Below, piece after piece: positions 9,143-18,043 of a stretch of DNA of 45,550 bases (the stretch's first letter is position 1; the number at the start of each line of letters is the position of its first letter). The translations under genes were made by a program, and so were the position numbers. The stretch covers positions 1-45,550 of the forward strand of contig RDYN01000055.1 of assembly GCA_004293365.1 (NCBI GenBank). Reading direction: 5' to 3'. The notes under the pieces were generated by a model, which worked only from the letters and a program-made list of their open reading frames with translations, did no database searches and had not been told where the DNA came from. This stretch comes from Oscillatoriales cyanobacterium (GTDB lineage: Bacteria > Cyanobacteriota > Cyanobacteriia > Cyanobacteriales > Microcoleaceae).

Positions 9143-10792
9143 ATGAAAATTGCACCAACTCGCATCGCGAACTTTCAACACCAGCGACGCTGTTTAAGTG
9201 CGGTAACTGCTGTTTTAACCAGTAGCTTCATCAGCCAGCTTGTTTTGCCCTTTATCGAAAATCAACCAGCTTTTGCCGCAACATCAGCCTATTGTCAATT
9301 ATCCAAAGAGCAAGTAAATCAAAAAGAAGACTTGCGCCGCGCCGCCCTGTCAGGAAAACCAGAATCCCAGCAAGCATATTTTGCCGTTTTGAGCAAACAC
9401 GCGCAGGAAATCGCAGAATGCCGCCAAAAAACTTGGCCCGAAACCCAAGCAGTTTGGCTGCGTTTGTATCCCTGCGATGTCAGGCCTGGAGAGCTCGATC
9501 GCGTATTAGACAAAGTTGTCAACAAAGGCTACAATCAAGTCTACGTGGAAGTGTTTTATGACGGTCAAGTGCTGCTCCCAGCCGCTGACAATCCGACTGT
9601 TTGGCCTTCGGTTTTGCGAAATCGCGGCTACGAAAAGTATGATTTGTTGGAAAAGGCGATCGCCAAAGGCAAACAGCGAGGGTTAAAAGTATACGCCTGG
9701 TTGTTTACCATGAACTTTGGCTATACCTATTCTCAGCGTTCCGACAGACAGCAAACCCTCGCCGTCAACGGTAAAAATCAGACAAGTTTAACAGTAATAC
9801 AAGACGCTGGTTTAGACGACCAAACCGGAGAAAGTCACGCCACCCACGCCTTTATCGACCCCTACAATCCGCAAGCAAAGCAAGACTATAGTTTGTTAGT
9901 AAATCAAATAGTCAAGCGCAAGCCGCAAGGAATGTTATTCGACTACATTCGTTATGTGCGGGGCGTCGGGCCAGCTTCAGTTGCTACCAAAGTTCAAGAC
10001 TTGTGGATTTACGGCACAGCATCGCAGCAAATGCTTTTGCAGCGGGCTAACAATCAACAAGGGCGAGATTTAATTCAGCGATATTTGACTAAGGGATTTA
10101 TCAATACTAATGACGTTCAAGCAGTAGTCAAACAGTATCCGACAGAGCAAGAACCTCTTTGGCAGGGACGAATTCCGCGACCAATACCAGTAGCAACTCC
10201 AGCTTCTAGAAGGGGGAATGCCGCATCAAAAGCAGCTTCAATAACTCCCGCTACAAAATCGCCAAACCCTGCAACTCCCACACCAAAACCGACACCAACA
10301 CCGCCGCTTCCCGATACCGGCCTTCTGCAAAAAGACCTCTGGCAACTAAGCGTTGCTCACGCAGTCCAAGGAATTTTAGATTTTTTTGGAATGGCAACTC
10401 AACCAGCTCAAAGGATGGGGATTCCTGTAGGAGCGGTGTTTTTTCCTAATGGAAATGAAAAGATAAATCAAGGGGGATTTGATTCGAGATTGCAGCCTTG
10501 GGACAGGTTTCCGGCTGGGGTGGAATTTCACGCGATGTCTTACGGCAATTGTGGGAATGTAAGCTGTATTGTCCCACAGGTGCAGCGGACGTTGAGTTTA
10601 GCACCTCGGGGAGCAAAAATCATTCCGGCGATCGCCGGAGACTGGGGAAAATCTCTGAAAAATCGTCCGTCTTTAGAGATTCAAATGCGGGCAATTCGTG
10701 CTGCAACACCGCAAATTAATGCGGTGAGTCATTTTTCTTTTGGCTGGCAAGAACCGGAGGATGAAAGGGCGCGGCAAACTTGCCGGATGTAG
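9143..10792 (+). CDS. Secreted glycoside-hydrolase-like (TIM-barrel) protein
   Basis: Probably an exported protein acting on a polysaccharide, but the substrate is unknown. The first ~46 residues look like a signal peptide (hydrophobic run then QPAFA-A). The region from about 95 resembles the hypothetical glycosyl hydrolase families (GHL/DUF187-DUF4015 group): GYNQVYVEVFYDGQVLLPA, GLKVYAWLFTMNFG, THAFIDPYNPQAKQDY and GMLFDYIRYVRG are the usual strand-end patterns, with Asp/Glu at barrel ends. A Thr/Pro-rich linker (about 372-392, PTPKPTPTPPLP) separates this from a C-terminal part containing EFHAMSYGNC and VSHFSFGWQEPEDE. Length 549. The start is supported by the signal peptide. A perfect hairpin follows the stop. 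Which residues are catalytic cannot be decided here. Confidence 0.7.
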   Translation: MKIAPTRIANFQHQRRCLSAVTAVLTSSFISQLVLPFIENQPAFAATSAYCQLSKEQVNQKEDLRRAALSGKPESQQAYFAVLSKHAQEIAECRQKTWPETQAVWLRLYPCDVRPGELDRVLDKVVNKGYNQVYVEVFYDGQVLLPAADNPTVWPSVLRNRGYEKYDLLEKAIAKGKQRGLKVYAWLFTMNFGYTYSQRSDRQQTLAVNGKNQTSLTVIQDAGLDDQTGESHATHAFIDPYNPQAKQDYSLLVNQIVKRKPQGMLFDYIRYVRGVGPASVATKVQDLWIYGTASQQMLLQRANNQQGRDLIQRYLTKGFINTNDVQAVVKQYPTEQEPLWQGRIPRPIPVATPASRRGNAASKAASITPATKSPNPATPTPKPTPTPPLPDTGLLQKDLWQLSVAHAVQGILDFFGMATQPAQRMGIPVGAVFFPNGNEKINQGGFDSRLQPWDRFPAGVEFHAMSYGNCGNVSCIVPQVQRTLSLAPRGAKIIPAIAGDWGKSLKNRPSLEIQMRAIRAATPQINAVSHFSFGWQEPEDERARQTCRM

Positions 10793-10804
10793 TGGAATTA
10801 TTTG

Positions 10805-10830
10805 TAGAGACGCAATTCGTAGCGTCTCTA
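10805..10830. terminator. Hairpin between convergent genes
   Basis: TAGAGACGC (10805-10813) pairs perfectly with GCGTCTCTA (10822-10830). It lies just after the glycosidase-like gene and overlaps the stop of the facing Uma2 remnant, so it could end transcription from both sides. No long T-run. Confidence 0.5.
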
Positions 10831-11396
10831 TAAAGTAGCCTTTGGGAAGGAAGCTAACTGTTGAACAAACTCTTGATGTGCGTCACTGTTTAATCCGGCT
10901 TGAAGAGTTGCGATCCTCTTCGAGGGCTTCGCTAACGCACTTGGTATATCTCCATCTAGAAGTGCTGAGGCTGCCAGCCACAATCCCGGAAAAATTATGC
11001 TGCGGATAATTCCTTCAGCATCCGGTAGAAGAGCCATATATTCTTCTTCCTGCAAGGAAAACCAATCGATCCGGCGATTCATTATACCATTTTTTTAAAG
11101 TTATGACAGACTTGAGAAAACAGGGAAAGTCTATAATTTTCAATGTCTTGTCGCCCTCAATCTCTATCGGATCTTTAGAAAAATGGTATTACTTGCCAAA
11201 CCAGATATTCTTTGACTCCATTGCGGCGGTAAACTCGCTTTTTGTCGCGCAGATCGATCGTCGCGGTACTAGCCGCAATTTCGGCAACAAATTCCGGCGC
11301 GCCTTCGATGTAGCCATCATCGCTGAGGCGAGTTTGACCGCCATGTCGGAGCAATACAGCATCGGGTTGGGGTTCGTTATCCGTGTTGAGACGCAC
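10828..11396 (-). pseudogene. Uma2-family (DUF820) endonuclease remnant, interrupted by a MITE
   Basis: Uma2 proteins are PD-(D/E)XK-fold proteins of unknown role, abundant in cyanobacteria. Two pieces are visible. The first (11396 to 11192) reads [32 protein letters not shown] and [17 protein letters not shown], with the usual Asp, Glu and Lys positions. The second (11081 to 10828) reads MNRRIDWFSLQEEEYMALLPD to the end. If the 104-bp element at 11085-11188 and one TAA duplication are removed, the pieces join exactly in frame as ...VWQVMNRRIDWF.... The N-terminal half (about 90-100 residues) is missing: upstream sequence is unrelated and runs into the end of the CHAT gene at 11438. The gene is dead twice over. 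Confidence 0.85.
11085..11188. mobile_element. 104-bp MITE with 16-bp inverted ends and TTA duplication
   Basis: The ends are TACCATTTTTTTAAAG (11085-11100) and CTTTAGAAAAATGGTA (11173-11188), inverted with one mismatch. They are flanked by TTA at 11082-11084 and 11189-11191. Removing the element plus one TTA restores the reading frame of the surrounding Uma2 gene, which proves insertion. It codes for nothing and must be moved by a transposase in trans. Confidence 0.9.
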
Positions 11397-11437
11397 GGTG
11401 ACGAAACTTATGAAACAGATAAATTTAGTAGTCTATT

Positions 11438-14400
11438 TTACCGAACCCCGGTGCAGGTAAAAGCGGCCCAGTAAAAAGGGTGAGAGAAAGGCTTTGATTC
11501 TTGACAAAATTTATCTAAATTTCTGAGAGCTTTATAAACTTGGTCAGCAATTTGGGCGATTTTTTTGTACTCTTCATCCAGTTGCTGATAAATCGCACAA
11601 TCTACTCGATAGGTATCTCGCTTTATTTTGGCTTTTTTACGGATTTGATCTATTTCTTTAAGTTTCTGTTTCAAAAGTTCTGTGAGCTGGGTTTTGTAAC
11701 TAGCAGCTAAGGTATTGCCCGCAAGCGATCGCAATTTAATTTGAGCTTCTCTAATAGCTTCGAGACGATTCTTTCCCTGCTGCCATTCTTGATAGTAAAA
11801 AATCGAAAAAAGCGCTGTTGCTAAATCATCTACAGCCCAAAGTGTACTGATAACACTTCTGGCTCCCCCCGACAAAAAAGCAGTTGAAAAAGTGAGGATA
11901 TCACCAGTAATTTCACTCACACCCAATCCAGTTTCGCAGCAGGAAAGAAATACATCCGACAACTGAGGGAGACGCCATGCAGGAGTCATTAGCTGACCTA
12001 AAGTAATGCAGCCATCTCCTAAAATTAATGTCGATTCTAAAGGATTGTCAAAGCGTGACTGGGCGTGGTGGCTAGAGTGGAGGATTTGCACGGTTTGCGC
12101 TAGTTCTCGATAGTTACTAACCGTTGCTTGACCGCGACCTTTTAAACGTCGATCGTCCGGGATGTTATAAAGAACTGCCAGTTGCTCTCCTTCAAAGCTG
12201 GCGCAAGGCAAGTCGCCCGTCGCATCTTCAATAGTGCCACATTTAAGGTTATTGCCTAATGAAGGGCGTTGCTGGCAGAATTCTAGGACTTGACAACTCG
12301 GTGCGTAACGAATCAGAAACTTATCTACCAAATATCGATTGTCTCCAATGGGCAGTGCAGCGAAGGGGATTTGGTGAAGGGCAAAATGAGGAACTATAAT
12401 CAGTTCAGAAATTCCTTCTAAATGCCACAAAATCAGGTCATTCAAATTTAACTGTTTGGCGATTTCAGCTAGCATCCCAACTAACTGTTCTTTCCAAGAA
12501 TCTTTATCCTTAACATATTGTCCTAACCAATTTTGGAAAATCCATCCGTGCAAAGCCTCAAATCCTAACTCAGCGCAACTTTGCAGGGTAATCTCGTTTT
12601 GCCGCACGACGAAGATAAAGGTGTCGCTAACAGTGGTGTAAAAGCTAATAATTGCAGTGGTGGGTTTGTCGATAAGCTGCTGGATGGATGGGAATTTGAG
12701 AGGATTAACTCGAATTTGACCGGCAAGCACTGGATCTAGGCGGCGGAGTTGTTCCCAAATTAGGAGTTTTTCAGCTTCAAGATCAGCTATTATTTGATTG
12801 TAAGCTGCTAGGGCTGCACGGCTGTTATCAAGTTTGCTATTATCAAAGTCGTTGCTAGGTTGATTGCGCCCTCGTTCCTTGTCAATTTGCTGCTGTAGCT
12901 GTTCAAAATCTTGTAAATACTGTTGAATTTCAGCAGGAATTTCTGCACTTGAGTAGAGATCATTGCTTGCCATCAAGTCTACGAGGCGTTTAGAGCGCGA
13001 TCGCTCTACATATTCAAGGGCTTTATCTAACTGCTTATTATTGATGCAAGCTTGCACGATGTTTGCGTAAATGTCGATCGCCTCTTCCATAATTTCTTGG
13101 CGGCGAAATTCGGAAGTTGCCCAAGTACGGCTGGTTTCTACGGCTTCGATCGCGATACCGTATCCCTCAATGGCTAATTTCCAATCTCCAGCTACAAACG
13201 ATACATTTCCTAGAGTTGTGCCAGCCTTCAGACAATCAACTGGGAAAGCAGTTGGCGTGAAGACTTCCATTGCTTTTCGATAACAGGCGATCGCCTTTTC
13301 GTTTAACGCTAGCATGAAGTAGGCACTACCAAGATTCATTTGAGCCATAGCCCACTCTCTAGGAAACTCATCCGGGTTAAAGACTTGTAAAGCAGCTTGA
13401 TGGGCGGCAATAGCCATTTCTAAATTCTCATTTCGATCGCCCTCAAGTCGATGCACGTAAGCGTTGCCCAGATTCGTCTGCACTCCTGCCCAATCTGCGG
13501 GAAAAGCGTCTTGAGTGTAAACTTGCAATGCTGCTTTGTTAGCTGCGATCGCCTTCTCAACATTTTCTACCGGATCGCCATGAAGTCGGTGGCGGTAAGC
13601 AGAGGCAAGATTCATTTGAGTTTGCGCCCAAAGTTCCGGGAAATCTTCGCGGGTGCGGAATAACAGGGCATTTTCATAACAGGCGATCGCTTGTTCCAAG
13701 TTTTGGGCCTTGTCGCCGCAAATGCGATCGCGGTAAATAATACCCAGATTGTTTTGAAGTTGAGCCCATGATTTCGGATTTGCTTCGCGGGTGTCAACTT
13801 CCATTGCTGCAAAACAAGCGGTTCTTGCCAATTCTGCATTCTCTAATTGATCTCCGCGAATTCGGTTGCCATAAGCAAGAGCCAAAGTATTTTGAATTGC
13901 TGCCCATTTTTCGGGAAATGCTTCGCGGGTATATACTTGTAGGGCATTTTGACAGCAGGCGATCGATCGTTCTTGATTCTCGGCCCAATCTCCTTTAAAG
14001 CGGCGGTGATAAGCATTGCCAAAAAACATCTGACAAAGTGCCCATCCTTCTAGAGTAGATTCGCGGGTTAAGACAGTAGCAGCAATTTCATAACCTGTAA
14101 TCGCAATCTCTAAATTATTAGCTTGATTTCCTTTTTTAAATTCATGGATGCACAGGCTTAAGCCTATAATGCTAGCAGCGAGTGCTTTTTTATCTTCTGG
14201 TGGCACTTCAGATAGTATCGCAGACGAGCGAGATCGCAACACCTTAATAAAGTGTTCGTCGAGTTGAGCTTGATTAGCTTCAAGCACGACGTTAACTTCT
14301 GGCATTCCCGTGAAAAAATGCTTGTCGAGTCTATCTGCATTGGTTTCAACCAATCTGTTAACGGTATCGAGTCTATCTGAGTTTGTTTCCACCAATCTGT

Positions 14401-16465
14401 CAGCGGTGTCGAGTCTATTTGAGTTTGTTTCCACCAATCTGTCAGCGGTGTCGAGTCTATTTGAGTTTGTTTCCACCAATCGATCGACAGTTGGGAAATT
14501 CCTTTCACTTTCATGAAAATTCCTTTCACTTTCATTAAGAGCTTTGAATAATTGAAACAATAAACGATCGCGAGTTTCCTTTTGGATGGCATCCCACTGT
14601 TCGGGAAATTTATCTTGGGTAAAAACATTGGCAGCAACTTCGTAGCCTGCCTTAGCAATCTTCCAGTTGTTCTCTTCATCACCTTTATCAAAATGTTGAA
14701 CCAGCCTGCTAAAACTGAGAATTGCGGCTGCTATATTGATTTCTTCGGCTGGCCCCAATTCAGATAAAAATAATTTTATAGTGTTTAATCTTTCTACTAA
14801 ACTGTCGTTCAGTTGCTCTAGGTTATCTTCCAGAAGTTGGTAGAAGGCTTGCGGATTAGTCTCGCTTTCGACAACTGTTTGCAAAGCTCGATCGAGAAAC
14901 TGCCCAAATGAAGTTATTTGCTGGATTTGAACATCTTGCAGTAGGCCTACAATCAAAGGAGAGCCGGAGCGATCGGCATATTCTCTAGCTTTTTCGCGCT
15001 CTCCACAGGCAAGGCAAAGCGTTACTATTTGTAGGTAAGTAAAATTTGTTTCGGGAATTTCTTGATGTAAATATTCAGAATTACCCCAGCGGTCGAGCGT
15101 CTCTACAGCTTCAATAACCGTCGCAAAACATTGAAAAGCTTCCGCCTTTTTTCCAGCAGCCAATGTTAGCTTGCCCAACTCAAGTCCGGTGTCGGTGCAC
15201 TCTCTAGGGAACGAATCAGGAGTAAAGACAGTTAATGCTGCTTCAAAACAGGTTAAAGCGTTAGCAATTTGTCCTATTTTGCGGTAAGCTTTGCCCAAAT
15301 CAGACTGGGTATTAGCCCATCTTTCTGGATAGGTTTCGGGAGTATAAATTTGTAAGGCTGCTTGGTAAGCCGCGATCGCCCGTTCCAGATTCTGCGTTTT
15401 ATCCCCTAAAATCCTTTCGCTATAAGCAGTGCCGAGGTGCCATTGACTGCTAGCCCAATCGGCATCAGTGCGAACTTTTAAGGCAACTTGATAACAGGCG
15501 ATCGCTTTCTCGAAATTTTGCGCTCGATCTCCTTCAACTCGGCGAGTGTAAGCAACTGCGAGATTATTTTGCAGTGTTCCCCAAAGTTCAGGAGCTCGAT
15601 CGCGACTAACAACCTGCAAGGCTCCTTCAAAACAGGCGATCGCCTTTTCTAGATTCTCAGTTTGATCTCCGACGATTCTGTCTCTGTAAATATTACCGAG
15701 ATTATTTTGCACCATCGCCCACTCTTGGGGAGAAGTATCGCGAGTGGAAATTTGCAAAGCATTGGTGCAAGCGGTGAGGGCTTTTTCAAGGTTTTCGGAG
15801 CGATCGCCCCTCCTCCGATGGCGGTATGCTGGAGCTAAATCAGTTTGGATTTGCACCCACACTTGTGGGTCAGCCTCATAAGTTAAAATTTTGGCAGATC
15901 CTTCCAAACCTGCGATCGCAATTTCCAGGTTAATTGCCCTATTGCCCAGTGGAAACAGCCAGAGCATTTTGCAGAAAGATATCAGAAAAAGTGCGATCGG
16001 TTTTTTTAGTTTTTGCTGGGTTCTCAGGAGCGTACAATCTATCCAGAGGCGAAATTGCAGCAAAAAATATTCATTCAGTTTGTCTGAGTTAATTGCTAGT
16101 ATCTGGTAAGCTGTTTGTTCGTCCCCTTTTAATAAAATTGCTCGCAATACTTCCCACAATAAAGCCGGAGCTTTAACAAAAGTGCCTGTTACTGGCGACC
16201 CATCTGTTTCTATGTAAGAACTGTATAAAAAATCAGCCAAATCAATTAAAAATTCAGCACTATAAAACTCCCTCTGTCCTACCAGAATTGTAGCTACCAT
16301 TTCCATCATTTCCACCAAACCAACATCTACCAAATCCGGGTGCTTCCTTAAAATCTTCAGTTCCTTACCGCGAGGACATTTGAGAAGCGCTTGAATCAGC
16401 TTGAAATAAGCTGTCTGACGTTTTGTCGTTTGGGGAGCTTTCTTCGGGCCGAATCCTTTTGCCAT
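11438..16465 (-). CDS. TPR-repeat protein with C-terminal CHAT (caspase-like) protease domain
   Basis: Large cytoplasmic protein of 1675 residues. Two long blocks of about 43-46-residue TPR-type repeats (pattern GDxxENLEKAIACxxxALQVxTRExxPxxWAxxQxNLGxAYxxR) lie at about 190-430 and 770-1080. Between them is a hinge with four 14-residue repeats (VETNSNRLDTADRL type, about 650-705), likely helical. A coiled stretch follows around 1190-1230, then the CHAT domain at about 1300-1675, ending in the family's HPFYWAAFTCTG motif. The probable catalytic dyad is His1467 (ILHSSHHA) and Cys1510 (LSCCETG). It is the last gene of a minus-strand set: sigma-like protein, DUF1822 protein, then this gene 58 bases later. 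The protease activity is inferred from family; the substrate is unknown, and the two neighbours are natural candidates. Confidence 0.9.
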   Translation of the reverse strand: MAKGFGPKKAPQTTKRQTAYFKLIQALLKCPRGKELKILRKHPDLVDVGLVEMMEMVATILVGQREFYSAEFLIDLADFLYSSYIETDGSPVTGTFVKAPALLWEVLRAILLKGDEQTAYQILAINSDKLNEYFLLQFRLWIDCTLLRTQQKLKKPIALFLISFCKMLWLFPLGNRAINLEIAIAGLEGSAKILTYEADPQVWVQIQTDLAPAYRHRRRGDRSENLEKALTACTNALQISTRDTSPQEWAMVQNNLGNIYRDRIVGDQTENLEKAIACFEGALQVVSRDRAPELWGTLQNNLAVAYTRRVEGDRAQNFEKAIACYQVALKVRTDADWASSQWHLGTAYSERILGDKTQNLERAIAAYQAALQIYTPETYPERWANTQSDLGKAYRKIGQIANALTCFEAALTVFTPDSFPRECTDTGLELGKLTLAAGKKAEAFQCFATVIEAVETLDRWGNSEYLHQEIPETNFTYLQIVTLCLACGEREKAREYADRSGSPLIVGLLQDVQIQQITSFGQFLDRALQTVVESETNPQAFYQLLEDNLEQLNDSLVERLNTIKLFLSELGPAEEINIAAAILSFSRLVQHFDKGDEENNWKIAKAGYEVAANVFTQDKFPEQWDAIQKETRDRLLFQLFKALNESERNFHESERNFPTVDRLVETNSNRLDTADRLVETNSNRLDTADRLVETNSDRLDTVNRLVETNADRLDKHFFTGMPEVNVVLEANQAQLDEHFIKVLRSRSSAILSEVPPEDKKALAASIIGLSLCIHEFKKGNQANNLEIAITGYEIAATVLTRESTLEGWALCQMFFGNAYHRRFKGDWAENQERSIACCQNALQVYTREAFPEKWAAIQNTLALAYGNRIRGDQLENAELARTACFAAMEVDTREANPKSWAQLQNNLGIIYRDRICGDKAQNLEQAIACYENALLFRTREDFPELWAQTQMNLASAYRHRLHGDPVENVEKAIAANKAALQVYTQDAFPADWAGVQTNLGNAYVHRLEGDRNENLEMAIAAHQAALQVFNPDEFPREWAMAQMNLGSAYFMLALNEKAIACYRKAMEVFTPTAFPVDCLKAGTTLGNVSFVAGDWKLAIEGYGIAIEAVETSRTWATSEFRRQEIMEEAIDIYANIVQACINNKQLDKALEYVERSRSKRLVDLMASNDLYSSAEIPAEIQQYLQDFEQLQQQIDKERGRNQPSNDFDNSKLDNSRAALAAYNQIIADLEAEKLLIWEQLRRLDPVLAGQIRVNPLKFPSIQQLIDKPTTAIISFYTTVSDTFIFVVRQNEITLQSCAELGFEALHGWIFQNWLGQYVKDKDSWKEQLVGMLAEIAKQLNLNDLILWHLEGISELIIVPHFALHQIPFAALPIGDNRYLVDKFLIRYAPSCQVLEFCQQRPSLGNNLKCGTIEDATGDLPCASFEGEQLAVLYNIPDDRRLKGRGQATVSNYRELAQTVQILHSSHHAQSRFDNPLESTLILGDGCITLGQLMTPAWRLPQLSDVFLSCCETGLGVSEITGDILTFSTAFLSGGARSVISTLWAVDDLATALFSIFYYQEWQQGKNRLEAIREAQIKLRSLAGNTLAASYKTQLTELLKQKLKEIDQIRKKAKIKRDTYRVDCAIYQQLDEEYKKIAQIADQVYKALRNLDKFCQESKPFSHPFYWAAFTCTGVR

Positions 16466-16523
16466 ATTCTTTACAGGTTACGAAGGGGAGACTACATATA
16501 TACATCAGCCATCCGCTCCAAAA

Positions 16524-17285
16524 TTACGCAGCATCTCTCCATATTTCTGCTAACTTTTCCAGCAGTGCTTCGGCTAAATCTTGTAAATCAGTGTCGGCGC
16601 TATCGGCACTTTCACGAGTAAACTCCCCTCCTGCGGTACTCCCGGCTAACATCTCTCCCCCTGCGTACCGCCACTCGTACTCCTCGCAAGTTCGATAAAT
16701 ACGCTCTAATTGGGCAACAATATTGCTCTGCGATTGAGTTTGGATCGTGGAGCGCACCTTTACCGCCACTGGATCGTCTGTTTCTAAGAAGGCGATCGCT
16801 TCTTCTAAACGAGTAATCTGTTCAATTAAAGCGTCAATCGGCATCAGTTCTGCTACCGCGAGTTGTTGCGGTGGATTTGAGCTATCTAAGCTGGGAGCAA
16901 ATCCCAATAGTTGCACGGAGTCAAGGCGATCGCTAAATTGTACTCCCACATATCCAATCCGATTTTCTATTACTTCTTCGGGTAAGAAGATGCTTGTTTC
17001 ACCAGGTAAAACTGGGCGGCATTCTAGGGAGCCAATGCCAGGAATTAGCAAATCCGCGATATTAGCTAGCGCTGTTTTTACTTGATTGAAGCTATCAGAA
17101 GCTTCCAAATCGGTTTCAATTTGCAGCCATTTTAAATAGCTGTGAACTGCGTAAACTGCCAGTGCATTCAAGTAAACTCGTTTTCCTTTTTGGACTGTAC
17201 TTTGAACGGCAGCCAACTGTCGCGCCATTTCGTGAGCTTTTAATTCTAGCGGTACTGTTAATAGAGGGAGTTCTGCAATGTTCAT
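16524..17285 (-). CDS. DUF1822 family protein
   Basis: Function unknown; a cyanobacterial family that I recall as often encoded next to CHAT proteins. The 253 residues show the family pattern: a helical N-terminus (LELKAHEMARQLAAVQS), KGKRVYLNALAVYAVHSYLKWLQIETDLEASDS, a short strand LECRPVLPGE, and IGYVGVQFSDRLDSVQLLGFAPSL. The C-terminal third (about 155-253) is charged and helical, with a Gly/Ala/Ser segment (AGGEMLAGSTAGGEF) that could be a flexible, protease-accessible loop. Its ATG overlaps the stop of the upstream sigma-like gene (ATGA), so the two are translationally coupled. It lies 58 bases before the TPR/CHAT gene. No catalytic motif or membrane segment seen. Confidence 0.82.
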   Translation of the reverse strand: MNIAELPLLTVPLELKAHEMARQLAAVQSTVQKGKRVYLNALAVYAVHSYLKWLQIETDLEASDSFNQVKTALANIADLLIPGIGSLECRPVLPGETSIFLPEEVIENRIGYVGVQFSDRLDSVQLLGFAPSLDSSNPPQQLAVAELMPIDALIEQITRLEEAIAFLETDDPVAVKVRSTIQTQSQSNIVAQLERIYRTCEEYEWRYAGGEMLAGSTAGGEFTRESADSADTDLQDLAEALLEKLAEIWRDAA

Positions 17286-17977
17286 GGTTTTGGTTCCTGC
17301 TCATATCCTAGAGTGCGGGCTATTTCTTGCAACGAAGGTTCACATTTTCTATCCCAGTGAGAATTCAGAGTTGTGTACTTAACGTTTAACTCTTTTGCTA
17401 AGTCTTTAAACTTGTCCGGGGGTTCTTTTAACACTCTTCTCATGCTGAGAAATTGGCAGTTGCACTCCGGGTAAGAGCGAGGGTAGCTATTTTTTAGCTT
17501 GCCTTCTGGATCTTGCTCTATGTAAAGTTCTAGTTGGAGACCAATTCGCTGAGTGGTTTCTTTCTGAGCGTTTTCGATCGCGCCATCCAACCCGCTGAGC
17601 GTAAAATCGGGTAATAGTTCGAGCCGAGTTGTTTCCCCAGCATCTATCGCAATCGGAGCATCTAAACTAATAGGAGCATCTTTGTCAGGAGAATACAAAT
17701 CTTTAATTCGCCAACCCAGATAACCGTTAATCCAGTTAACCAAACTTTTTGAAACAGAAGGCGGGCGCGGCTCAAATTTAGCAATCTCGCGACTAACCCA
17801 TTCAAAAGTACGATTGAGGGCTTCAGGATAATCTGGATGAGATGACTTTTTGAGTCCTGGTAGTTGTTGAATTTCCAATAAGAGCTTGTGCATGGCCGCT
17901 CGCCATTTTCTACTGTTAGCTGAATTTTGACGTACCTCTGCTATTAGAGCGCTTAACCGTCGATCTAGGTCATCCAT
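17282..17977 (-). CDS. Sigma-70-like DNA-binding protein of the CHAT operon
   Basis: Probably a divergent sigma-factor-like transcription regulator. In 231 residues, about 45-110 resemble sigma region 2 (ALNRTFEWVSREIAKFEP, SLVNWINGYLGWRIKDLY, then SLDAPI), and 175-225 resemble a sigma region 4 helix-turn-helix (FLSMRRVLKEPPDKFKDLAKELNVKYTTLNSHWDRK). Two acidic/hydrophobic stretches lie between. The product is shorter and more diverged than ordinary sigma factors, so core polymerase binding is not certain; a plain HTH regulator is the alternative. It is the first gene of the coupled set with DUF1822 and TPR/CHAT. The ATG at 17977 gives the full sigma-like N-terminus. Confidence 0.65.
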   Translation of the reverse strand: MDDLDRRLSALIAEVRQNSANSRKWRAAMHKLLLEIQQLPGLKKSSHPDYPEALNRTFEWVSREIAKFEPRPPSVSKSLVNWINGYLGWRIKDLYSPDKDAPISLDAPIAIDAGETTRLELLPDFTLSGLDGAIENAQKETTQRIGLQLELYIEQDPEGKLKNSYPRSYPECNCQFLSMRRVLKEPPDKFKDLAKELNVKYTTLNSHWDRKCEPSLQEIARTLGYEQEPKP

Positions 17978-18043
17978 GCGACTTTTTTGAGGAGCAAGTT
18001 AGTTTGTTTATTAGCTATGAAAATTCGCGATCGTGCGAAAATC

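Noticed and set aside
14164..14691. 175-residue frame inside the CHAT gene
   Set aside because: It overlaps the real gene on the same strand in another frame and owes its length to the 42-bp repeats.
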